Assembly (NCBI GenBank): GCA_964016885.1
Contig: OZ024743.1
Span: 182,662,718 to 182,726,717 of the forward strand
Origin: Eledone cirrhosa
Lineage: Eukaryota; Mollusca; Cephalopoda; Octopoda; Eledonidae
Length of the DNA stretch: 64,000 nucleotides
Direction: 5' to 3'
Position 1 is the stretch's first letter, and the number at the start of each line of letters is the position of its first letter. The notes beneath the pieces are model-generated. The model was not told where the DNA came from. It saw nothing but the letters and a program-made list of their open reading frames with translations, and searched no databases. This document shows, one piece after another, positions 13,111 to 58,756 of the stretch. The translations under genes were made by a program, and so were the position numbers.

Positions 13111-13306
13111 TATGAGGGTCAGCTGAAAAGTTCATAAGCTGACGAAGATACTCTCATGGAATGACCAAATGAGGTTTATTTTACAACATAGTCCCCAGAA
13201 AGAAACAATGTAGTTATTAATAAGAAGAGTTGAAATTAATGCATGCAAAATTTCAAAGCATCACTCATTCATAGTTAACCAATGAAATTTTCAGCCAACC
13301 CTCATA
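13111..13306. mobile_element. Mariner-type MITE, 196 bp
   Basis: Terminal inverted repeats of about 25 bp (TATGAGGGTCAGCTGAAAAG... at the left; its complement with three mismatches at the right, ending CCAACCCTCATA) are flanked by TA. There is no coding sequence. It sits just beyond the predicted cleavage site of the DHDH transcript. Confidence 0.75.
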
Positions 13307-13366
13307 TACCAGAAAACTGCATAGATCCAACATGAATAATCAATATTAGTATGTAGAATGCATCAT

Positions 13367-13372
13367 TTTATT
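13367..13372 (-). promoter_or_regulatory. Poly(A) signal of the DHDH gene
   Basis: AATAAA lies about 36 nt after the TAA stop, the first such hexamer downstream. Cleavage would fall about 10-30 nt further on, before the MITE at 13111-13306. Confidence 0.6.
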
Positions 13373-13407
13373 TTAATCATCCTCCCAATACCATCACCTC
13401 AAAAAGG

Positions 13408-49952
<36,545 letters not shown>

Positions 49953-50029
49953 TGTTTCAAACGAACTTCTCAACTTCGTTGGTAGAGCTGTTAAAAATAT
50001 TAAATAAATCGGTGATAAGGTTCTCCTTT

Positions 50030-50037
50030 TATATAAG
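50030..50037 (-). promoter_or_regulatory. TATA-like box of the DHDH gene
   Basis: TATATAAA followed by AGG on the minus strand lies about 80 nt upstream of the ATG at 49952. That would place transcription start near 50000-50005 and give a leader of about 50 nt. This is inferred from position and sequence only. Confidence 0.55.
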
Positions 50038-50159
50038 GCTGTCGGTACTTTTAAATTAGTGTCGGAACAAACACACACTTAAACCATAACTTTCTTTTGT
50101 TCCTAAAATTTCTTTGGATCTTTATTTTAAACATAGAAGATTACTAGTCAGCAAAAAAA

Positions 50160-51300
50160 ATATATATATATAAACTACTAGCAGCCATACCCAGCGTTGC
50201 CCGGGTGTAAGTCTACCATTAGTAAATAATTTTTTTAAAGAGAAAACAACGTAGCACGAACCCCCCAAAAAACATTTATTTTTAACCATAAGAAGTATGT
50301 GTTGTTCGATGTAAAAACGATAAAATGTTATGGCATATGAAAGGTGAATGAGTGTAAAAGCGTGACATTGACGCGGTGAAGCTCCAAACGCAAACTATGC
50401 CACAAGGAAGTCAGCAGCCCAAAAGTGAGTCACATGGAATTTATGACAATAATGTGGGATGTTTGGCAATTCAGGGACTAAAGTCGTTGCGGGATGATGG
50501 AGATAATGTATGACGACTTTGAGTGAAAGGTACAAATAGGGGGGGAGGGGGGGTACCATACGTTTGCTACAGTAGAAACATGTAAATTTTTCGTTATGCA
50601 TTGCGTATATGTAGGCATTCTAATGATTTATGTAGTTTGAAATGCTTACCATTCTGTATAGTTGTGGCTGCCAATAGAAACTGTGACGTTGCTTTCCTTA
50701 GACTGATTGCAGTGACATAGACCAAACATGAAGGACGCTCAAAATTTCTCAACACAAATTCTGCACCAACCTCGATTGCAAAAGTAACAGAGAATAACGA
50801 ATAGCGATTATTACGCCAAAAGAAAAATGCTGAAGCAACTTTTATTGCACGAGATGCAGAAAACAAAACACAACGTTCGATGCGACAGCAAATAAATGCT
50901 GAGGCAACTGCTGCTGCTTGAGGTGCAGAAAACGATTCTCAACCCTCACTGCGACAGAAAGCAAATATCGAGGCAACGTCTATTGCAGAAGATGCAGAGA
51001 ACGAACCACAGTGTTCATTACGGCGGTATAGAAATGGGAGTCAACTTCCGCAGCTCGAGCTGTATCAGCCGAAACACAGCGTCAACTGCGGCAGCAAAGA
51101 CATGTGAATCAACGCCTGCTGCACGCGCTGGCGAATCCATGGAAAACTGGCTCCATCAACCAAAGAGGAACGTGCATTTCAATACCGTGCAGCCCAAAGT
51201 GGTCACAACGTTTACAGTCGAAAATGTATGGTGTTATGAATTTCAAAAAGGCAGTATGTCTACAATTTGGTAATTATTGAAAGCAGCGAGGTATTTGATT
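50160..51300 (+). mobile_element. Helitron D, 5' end and N-terminal coding region only
   Basis: The start CTACTAGCAGCCATACCCAG then CGTTGCCCGGGTGTAAG resembles the CTAGCAG..CCCGGCGTTGCCCGGG ends of invertebrate Helitrons. From 50.69 kb one frame gives 23-residue repeats, spaced 69 nt: NAEATFIARDAENKTQRSMR, NAEATAAARGAENDSQPSLR (with a stop), NIEATSIAEDAENEPQCSLR. Then come AETQRQLRQQRH and a trace of the C-x-x-C-N-A-M-K-F-K zinc region (GVMNFKKAV). It breaks off before the Rep domain and meets Helitron C, facing the other way. Its 5' end is about 130 bp upstream of the DHDH TATA box. Confidence 0.68.
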
Positions 51301-51330
51301 GTTAGAAGACGGTTTGTGTCGCAGTGTTGA

Positions 51331-54300
51331 TTACAGAACTTCTTGGTACACAATGTTTGTGGTTTTACCGTTCGGAGCAAATGCATAAAGGTTTCTTTTG
51401 CTTCCCACTCTGGAACATCCACCGTATAGCTGACCGTGCGAAAAACATGGCTCTTCTAGGTTTATTCCCGCGACGGACAATATTTGCCCCTGAGACTTAT
51501 TTATCGTCATAGCGAAACTACAACGAACTGGAAACTGGAGCCTCCTAAATGAAAAGGGGATCTCTGATGTTGACGGACAAAGGGGAATCCTTGGGATAAA
51601 AACATTTTCCCCCTTTCCACACCCCGAGAGAATCGTTGCCTCGATCAAGTTTTGCATTAGTTTATTTTCTGTAAGGCGGGTGCCGTTGCAAAGTTTTGGT
51701 GGGTGTAGATTCCTCAAAAGTATAATTGGGCATCCTTGCTTAAGTTCCAATCGATGAGATGGCAACCCGGAGGGGTTCAATGAGTTAAGAAACTCAATTG
51801 GGTAGTTAATGGGGTCTGTGACTGTATCGATGGACTTGTATGTACACGAAGCTGTAGGAAGAGACTTAAGCAGTTGACCGTTGATTTTGTCGATAGTCTC
51901 ATTTTTCGGAGCCAGTATTGCCCTTTCGCACAGTCAGTTTGGATTTTGGTAGTTAGTGCTCAACTCAGGGAATACTGCATCTGTCAAGTCGTCAGCACTG
52001 TCGACTAAAGCGCAGACCGGTTCGAGGGAGATTTTTCCATCTTCATCAAGTGGCACTTTGCCGTTCCCAAGTGTCAATAGGTTGGTAGCAAAATCTGACA
52101 CTTGGTCACCAAGCATCCGAGCTCTCATGTTCGTAGAGAGCGTTAATGTTGTGACATAACGCCAAAGCGGAGATGACTTTAAGCATGCTCGAATAACATC
52201 AGCCATTGTTCCTTTGGGAATAACAGGGAGGGTTTGTCTAAAATCTCCGGATAAAAGGACAGCCACGCCTCCCATGGGATACTGGGAGTCTCTTATGTCT
52301 CTTGAAGTCCGGTCCAGTGCCTCCAAAACTCTATAACAATTACATTATTTCCTCTAACAACTTTGTTACTACATTAAAACACTCATATCGCCTGCTAAAT
52401 TGGTGACCTGACGTGATGAATATTGTAAATACAAAATATTCCTTTTAAAATAAATAAAAATTAGCAGTATTTTAAAACATTTTCGCCACGAGGAAATTTC
52501 AAAATGGCTATCACCACTACCAAATATATCAGCAGCAGCGACAACACGTGGTTAACTACTAACCAACAACAGGGAATAGCGATGTGGCAGCCTTGTAACT
52601 TTACCGACGCAAGCACCATACCTTCTGTCTCGTTACCACAGGGACTCGAGAAATTAAGACATCAGTCTTCTCACCACTATGGCGTCAGACGTGACTGGCA
52701 TATTGGTGACTCTAGGCTCTTCAACGCTCGACTTTGATTCTACAGAAGATTCACTGTGACTTTGCTTTAACAACAGCAACAACAACAACAACTCTACTAG
52801 CTTCCTAGTAAGAGCGATCCCAAAGAAAAGAAAAAGTGAACTTTGTTTCAAGAAACAATTATTTATTTATTTCTCTATTTACAGGCAATGTCCGGACTAA
52901 ATTCTTTTAGAACTGCATTATATGAAAAAAAAAATGTTTATCATTGTATATATGACTGCATCATTTTCCTTATCATTGTATATATGACTGCACCCACACA
53001 TTCTTTGCTGTATTACATGCCTGCATATGCACACACATTTCTTTGACACACACCAACATGTTGTTGTTAGTATATGTTCTTCAAACGTAATATTCTGCGA
53101 GATCCCTTTTCACCTGGTTGAGGTGCCGACACATGCTAGCGACTCATAGAGCTTAATTCACCTGGACTCAAACAGGCACCGCAACACGAGAACTGCTAAT
53201 TGCAGCTGGATTCAAACAGTTCGCATCTCGTTGCACACTCATCGTCCTATAGCATAACAACCTCCATCTTGTTACTTTACCCGATTCACTGGGAAAACAG
53301 CAAATGGAACTGAACCTGTCAGCATTTCCACCACTTCTATGGATTCGCCAGAATTATGGAATTTACACTGCAACTACTACCCACCTACAGATTCAACTTG
53401 CTTTTTACTTTTCAAAGCAACCAGCCATTTTTTCCTGGCTGCCTAGCACTTTCGGCAATACATCTGGGAGGCCGACTTTTTCTCACCTACCCATCATCTT
53501 CTTGCCAACACTGGTAAACTACCATAATAGCTTCATCCACAGCTACTGGTACAACACTTACCATTAAGATTTAATGCAAGAACAGCAACTTCGTCCATGT
53601 CAGACTTTATCCGTTTTCTGTTAGACCCCTGGTGGTTACGTATAAATAGCAAAACAGCTAGTCATTTGACACAGCGGCTCAACACGGCCCTTAGCGCCTC
53701 ATTTTTCTTCTTGCATGCATGCATTCTTTTGTTCAATTTTTTCATTGATGTGCTCTTTCAGCATTTTTTTCCTGCTGATTCAATAATCTGTATCGTCTTA
53801 CGACTAGAGGGGGAGTATTGTAGTGACCTACATTCCGCGGGCTCACATACATTCTCTGTACGTGATTTGGCTCAGCGCCAGTAGAAGAGAATGTATCCCT
53901 ACGCGCTCTGAGGGAGAAATTCCCCGCGAGGATTTGAAGAACCAGCCTCTCGCATCCTGAACTTTGAAGGGACAACACGTACAACATGTAACGGTAAGAT
54001 TTTGCACTTTGGCCTGCCTCGGGCCTAGCACAATGGCACATTCCTTTTGTAACCTTTTTAGGTTGAACTACAATCATATCATTTAACAAACATTACTTTG
54101 TGCCACAACAAATAAACATACTTTTCATCTCACGAACATTCTTCTTGTTGACGTTGTTATCAAGTTACTCGTTTGTCGATATGACTAACACATCTTTCTA
54201 CCAAACTGATTACTCGTGGCGTTATAACAATTACATTATCTCCTCTAACAACTTTGTTACTACATTAAAACACTCATATCGTCTGCTAAAGCTCCTTTAT

Positions 54301-54535
54301 GAGCCATGGTACATTCGTCCCAAACTATAAGTTCACACCTTTTAAGCAGTTCTGCCTTTTCTGATCCTTTGGTAATATTACAGCAGGGTGTGTCATTTTC
54401 TGTCATATTGAGGGGGAGTTTGAAGGCTGAATGTGCTGTCCTGCCCCCAGGAAGCAAGGTTGCTGCAATAACGGAAGACGCAACAGCAAGTGCTATGTGT
54501 CTGTGTTGTCGAACCTTGGCAAGGAGAAGTCGTAT
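51331..54535 (-). mobile_element. Helitron C, helicase part only, interrupted by an LTR-element remnant
   Basis: The minus strand starts at GKTFAIRLLLAKVRQHRH (54.53 kb), right at the Walker A lysine and against a TA array, and runs to the helicase end at 51331. The element is split at 54290/52331 by an insertion of about 1.96 kb. Nothing of the Rep domain is present. Confidence 0.82.
51331..54535 (-). pseudogene. Helitron C Pif1-type helicase remnant
   Basis: Segments: IALAVASSVIAATLLPGGRT, CELIVWDECTMAHKGAL (Walker B, 54.3-54.46 kb), then after the insertion EALDRTSRDIRDSQYPMGGV, LLSGDFRQTLPVIPKGT and FATNLLTLGNGKVPLDEDGK (52326-51934). A break near LSTNYQNPN is followed by FLNSLNPSGLPSHRLELKQG, CPIILLRNLHPPKLCNGTRL, CSFAMTINKSQGQILSVAGI and LYGGCSRVGSKRNLYAF (51780-51331). 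This is a different Helitron subfamily from A and B. The Walker A loop N-terminal to GKT is missing through truncation. Confidence 0.82.
52332..54290 (+). mobile_element. LTR-retrotransposon remnant without pol, 5' LTR truncated
   Basis: A 68-bp direct repeat (TATAACAATTACATTATTTC ... CTGCTAAA) occurs at 52332-52399 and 54223-54290 with two mismatches. After the first copy comes TGGTGACCTGACGTG, a primer-binding-site-like sequence. Before the second, AGAGGGGGAG (53806-53815) is a polypurine tract followed by TGTAGTGACC, the likely 3' LTR start (53819-54290, 472 bp). Only the last 68 bp of the 5' LTR remain. The 1.4-kb interior has no pol motifs; gag-like coding is not evident. AAAACTC and AAAGCTC at the two borders may be the target duplication. 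Confidence 0.7.
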
Positions 54536-54544
54536 GGCAAAAGT

Positions 54545-54565
54545 CTTCCCTTATATACATATATA

Positions 54566-54606
<41 letters not shown>
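54545..54606. repeat. TA microsatellite
   Basis: It abuts the truncated end of Helitron C. Confidence 0.9.
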
Positions 54607-54610
<4 letters not shown>

Positions 54611-54840
54611 GAGTTAAACAAGATTCAATGAGTACATCAAAGAATGAGTTTTACAGTAGATTGGAATCACTCTACAGAAAATATTTTCCAGAGTTATTAA
54701 CCATCTAACATCTCAGAGTATGCCATGTATCATTTTATTTTATCTGATGAGGACGTACTGTTGAACCTGATTCAAGTACCTCTGAAATATGTATAATAAA
54801 ATTTAATTGATCACAAGAACATCTATTTTATTAATATTTG

Positions 54841-54847
<7 letters not shown>
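54607..54847 (+). mobile_element. Possible Penelope-like 3' UTR end
   Basis: TTTTATCTGATGAGGACGTA ... CTGAAATATGTATAATAAAA parallels the 3' end of the complete copy (TTTTATCTGATCAGAACACA ... TTGAAATGCGCATAATAAAA at 58628-58695). No coding sequence is left. TA arrays lie on both sides. Confidence 0.5.

Positions 54848-54918
<71 letters not shown>
54848..54918. repeat. TA microsatellite
   Basis: A pure TA run directly before the 5' end of Penelope-like copy 1. Confidence 0.95.
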
Positions 54919-54919
<1 letters not shown>

Positions 54920-54997
54920 GTAGGAGGTGAGTTTTATTGAAGCACAATAAAGCAATGCAAAATTCACTAAACTTCTGATTGAAAAAACTGACTCTTT

Positions 54998-57274
54998 GTG
55001 AGAAGGCTTAGATGGATAGCTTTTTTCCACGACCAGCGCCAAAAAGGAAATTTCTATACTAAGGAACATAACTTTCTTGATCATTTATTTAACTCTAGAA
55101 GAAATCCGCCTTCCAACAAAAATCTAGTGCAGTTCGAGGAAGAATTAACAAATATTATAAGAAGTCTTAAATTCAAGAGAAACCCTTACAGAGGACAAGA
55201 GCACCTTGTAAATCTCAGGAATACGATTTTAAACCATAATTTCTCTAAAAATGTCTTAGTCCACTCCGACAAAACTAATAATTTATATGGCGTATCTAGG
55301 GATAACTATAATAACCTTATCCTTAAGGAACTAAGGAAGAATTATCGTAAAACTAACCATGACAATTTGGAATCTATAAACTTTGAAGCTTCTGAGATTA
55401 TGTCTAAACTTTTCCTCCCAAGAACTCCGAGGATAAATCTCAAGGATCATAAAAGTAATTTTCGAACGGAATTGCCTGTTAGACTAATCGCCCCCTCTAA
55501 ATCAGACCCGAGGGTTGTTAGTAAAGCCAACTTGGATAGAATTATCCCACAGGTTCGTTCTAATTGCTCTATTTCTAACTTAAATTTATGGTTTGGTACA
55601 TCTGAAGTAATTGGCTGGTTCAACAACCTGAATAAGAAAAACAAACAAAAATGTATTCAATTTAATATTGCCAGCTACTATTCTTCTATTTCGCCTTCAC
55701 TTCTCAACAACGCTCTATCTTTCGCATTTAAATATTCTGACATCACCACAGATGAACTTTACGCAAGAAAAACTATCTTAGAATTCAACAATCAATACTG
55801 GACTAGAGCCGATACTTCCAACAACTTTGATATCATAATGGGTGCTTCCGATTCATCGCAATTGACTGATTTGATTGGTATTTTTATTTTGAATTCTTTA
55901 AATCGGAAAATTCCTCAACTTCGCGGTGAAATTTATCGTGACGATGGACTTTTTACTATCTTAAACTGCAACTTAGTTAACCTTAATATTATTAAGAACA
56001 ATATACGTGATCTCTTTAAGCAACATAACCTTAAAATTGAATTTGATAACAACGTCAAACTAGCTAACTTCTTGGATATATCCCTTAATCTTGACACTGG
56101 CCTATATTACCCTTACCATAAAAACAATGAGAATCTAAATTATGTTAATTTTAAATATAACCACCCCACTAACATTAAAAATGCTATAGTCAGTAATATT
56201 GGAAAAAGAATCTCAAACCTATCCTCTAATAAAGATATCTTCGATGCTAACGCCAATTACTATAATAATGCGCTTTCTAAAGCCGGTTATCTTGATAAAA
56301 TTAAATACAGTAAAGAAACCAATCCTAGAAGGTCTTACAGTAAAATAATTAATTATGAACATTCCAATAACTTAAATAAAAGACCTAGATACAAAAATAT
56401 AATCTGGTATAATGCTCCTTTCTCTATTTCTATTAATAATAATATTCCTGAACTATTCTTTAGGGCCTTAGATAAATACTTCCCTCCCTCACATATCTAT
56501 AGTAAAATCTTTAACAAACAAACAATAACATTTTCTTATTCCACCTCTTCCAACATCTCTAACATTATCTCTAAACACAACAATAAAATACTAAATACTA
56601 AATCTCTTCCTTCCAACACTGAGCGTCATAATAATAGCAGTAGTACTCCCGATGTCATTGTTAACTCTAGGCTAGATTCTGTAAACTTAAATGCGACGTC
56701 AAACGTAACTTCGTTGATTGTTCATAATACCAATCTAAATCAGGAAACTATTATTCCTATCGTAAATAACTTCCCCAATCCAATTCCTTCTATAAATAAC
56801 ACTAGGTCACTTGTTAATAACTCTGTTAATTTCTCTAATCGTAATTGTAATTGCCCTGTTAGAACTAAATGTCCTCTTAATAACCATTGTCTTGATAAAA
56901 ACTTAGTCTATGAATGTAAGGTTATAACTGATACCAATTCCTTTACCTATTTAGGTTCCACCTCCACTTCCTTCAAAGCTGGATTTTATAATCACAATTC
57001 GTCTTTTAGATACCAACTTAAAAGAACTAACACGGCACTCTCGGAACTCATATGGTCCTTGAAAGACAAAAATATTAACTATAACATCTCTTGGAGGAAG
57101 GTTTGTTCTGCCTTTCCTTACTTGAATTCTTCCCTATCTAGAACATGTAATCTCTGCCTAGCCGAGAAGTTTACCATTATATCTAATTTCAATTCTATAA
57201 TAAATAGACGCACGGATTTATTTTCTCTCTGCTTGCATAAATTTCACAGAACATTCCATAAAGTATACAGCTAA
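54998..57274 (+). CDS. Penelope-like RT / GIY-YIG endonuclease polyprotein, open but with an altered RT catalytic residue
   Basis: 758 codons without interruption. N-terminal region with HSDKTNNLYGVSRDNYNNLI (about residues 88-107), PRINLKDHKSNFRTELPVRL, IAPSKSDPRVVSKAN, then RT: motif A CIQFNIASYYSSISPSLLNN, RTILEFN-type segment, ASDSSQLTDLIGIFIL and motif C EIYRDDGLFT. A long linker follows, then CNCPVRTKCPLNNHCLDKNL (Cys/His cluster) and a GIY-YIG-like endonuclease (VITDTNSFTYLGSTSTSFKA, FYNHNSSF), ending KFHRTFHKVYS. Penelope-like elements use such a nuclease to prime reverse transcription. In motif A the catalytic Asp (QFDIASYY in copy 2) is Asn here, which should abolish RT activity. 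The start is the first ATG of the frame. Confidence 0.85.
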   Translation: MRRLRWIAFFHDQRQKGNFYTKEHNFLDHLFNSRRNPPSNKNLVQFEEELTNIIRSLKFKRNPYRGQEHLVNLRNTILNHNFSKNVLVHSDKTNNLYGVSRDNYNNLILKELRKNYRKTNHDNLESINFEASEIMSKLFLPRTPRINLKDHKSNFRTELPVRLIAPSKSDPRVVSKANLDRIIPQVRSNCSISNLNLWFGTSEVIGWFNNLNKKNKQKCIQFNIASYYSSISPSLLNNALSFAFKYSDITTDELYARKTILEFNNQYWTRADTSNNFDIIMGASDSSQLTDLIGIFILNSLNRKIPQLRGEIYRDDGLFTILNCNLVNLNIIKNNIRDLFKQHNLKIEFDNNVKLANFLDISLNLDTGLYYPYHKNNENLNYVNFKYNHPTNIKNAIVSNIGKRISNLSSNKDIFDANANYYNNALSKAGYLDKIKYSKETNPRRSYSKIINYEHSNNLNKRPRYKNIIWYNAPFSISINNNIPELFFRALDKYFPPSHIYSKIFNKQTITFSYSTSSNISNIISKHNNKILNTKSLPSNTERHNNSSSTPDVIVNSRLDSVNLNATSNVTSLIVHNTNLNQETIIPIVNNFPNPIPSINNTRSLVNNSVNFSNRNCNCPVRTKCPLNNHCLDKNLVYECKVITDTNSFTYLGSTSTSFKAGFYNHNSSFRYQLKRTNTALSELIWSLKDKNINYNISWRKVCSAFPYLNSSLSRTCNLCLAEKFTIISNFNSIINRRTDLFSLCLHKFHRTFHKVYS

Positions 57275-57503
57275 TATCTCAATACCTTACTAGTTTAAAA
57301 TCCTTTTTCTCAAAGGCTTATATATCTTTTACAAATATACCCATCTTTCTACCTTATTTCAATATTATATATTATATAATACAATTTTCTCATTCTATAT
57401 CATTCCTCTTTATCATTTTCCTTTCTTCCTTTTTTCTTTTTAATTTCTAACCTCTAATCTGTACTTTTTCTTCCCAACTACTTCTCAATTCTTATTATTA
57501 CTC

Positions 57504-57681
57504 GGATTGGCAGTATCGGTAGAGGGTCGGACGCCATGCTTTCCAGCATAGTTACGTCCCTTTACGATCTGAGTTCAAATCCCGCCGAGGTTGACTTTGC
57601 CTTTCATCCTTACGGGGTCGATAAAATAAAGTACCAGTAATGCACTGGGTAATTGCTGGCCTTGTGCCTAAAGTAGAAACA
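57504..57681 (+). mobile_element. tRNA-derived SINE with 10-bp target duplication
   Basis: Nearly identical to 41846-42027 (GGATTGGCAGTATCGGTAGA, GAGTTCAAATCCCGCCGAGG). ATTATTACTC flanks both sides (57494-57503 and 57682-57691). It is inserted in the Penelope-like 3' UTR. Confidence 0.92.
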
Positions 57682-58730
57682 ATTATTACTCACCACAACA
57701 TTATCCATTCTTCCATCTTTCCTCATATCATTGGTCATAAAAATTAGTTTTTTAATACATTATAGTATTACCATTAGAAGTCCTTCGTAAACATAATTTT
57801 TTGACGTTAGATTTTTTTCTTCCTTAAATTTTTCTTATATCCCCCATCCTTTCATGCTTGTTTTAAACTACTACTTAATTTGACTTTTACATATTACAAT
57901 ACATAAAAACTAACTTAAACCCTAACTAATTTCTTTTAATATATTATATTATTACCATTAGAAAATATTTCGTAAACATATATACTTTTTGATGTTAGAT
58001 ATTTTCTTCATTAAGCATTCTTTTCTTCTTTCCTTCCGCGCTCATTTTAAACGAACTATTTACATACACATATTACATTGAATAAAAACAAACTTAAACC
58101 CTAACTAATTCCTTTAAATTCATAACTCATTCATTCTTCTCCTTCTTTTCACATTATATCCTTAATAACATTAATATTTTTATTTTAATAATACATATTA
58201 ATAAATTCTTTTCCTCGCACATATTATTAAACCCTTCAATATACAAACCTTAATTTAATACCATCCTTAATTCCTTTTTCTTCATGCATAAACCTCATTA
58301 ACTTTTAATTTCAAAATCTTTTAAATTATCTATTATCTTCCAACGGCTTTTTAATTTCTCTCTGTGAGACAATATTTTTTTTTCTCAGTTGTAAAGGCTA
58401 TCTCTCTCTCTCTCTCTCTCTATCACCCATCTCTCCTCCTCTCTCATCCTTCCTTCTTATACTCCTCCTCCAACATCCTTTACTCTCATCTCTTCCTCTT
58501 CCTTACCTTTGCCCCCCCCCCTCACTTTTTCCCAATCTCATACATCAATCTTAATTTATTTTTCATATGTTGATTTAAAACTTCACTATTCACAAGTGTT
58601 TTTTAAGCTTCATATCATGTCTCCCTATTTTATCTGATCAGAACACAGATATCATCCCGTGATGATATTTGTTTTTGAAATGCGCATAATAAAATAGTTG
58701 GAACTCTTTTAACCATATTTTGATCTTGTA

Positions 58731-58756
58731 TATATATATATATATATATATATAAG
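58731..58756. repeat. TA repeat joining two Penelope-like 3' ends
   Basis: It is flanked by GATCTTG on the left and its partial complement AAGATCAAAAGATGG on the right. Confidence 0.85.

Larger units (their letters stand above)
54919..58730 (+). mobile_element. Penelope-like element copy 1, apparently full length
   Basis: From AATGTAGGAGGTGAGTTTTA (also found inverted at 63828-63776) through one long ORF, to an AT-rich 3' UTR ending CATATTTTGATCTTG and TA repeats. The 3' UTR holds two imperfect copies of a unit of about 180 bp (TATTACCATTAGAA at 57767 and 57951) and a SINE at 57504-57681. Confidence 0.85.

Noticed and set aside
50594..50866. 90-codon minus-strand frame near the DHDH promoter
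   Set aside because: It is the antisense of the Helitron D N-terminal repeats, which show the 69-nt period on the plus strand.
52501..52737. gag gene of the LTR remnant (MAITTTKYISSSDN...)
   Set aside because: The 77-codon frame sits where gag would start but has no capsid or zinc-knuckle motif and ends early, so no gag is called.
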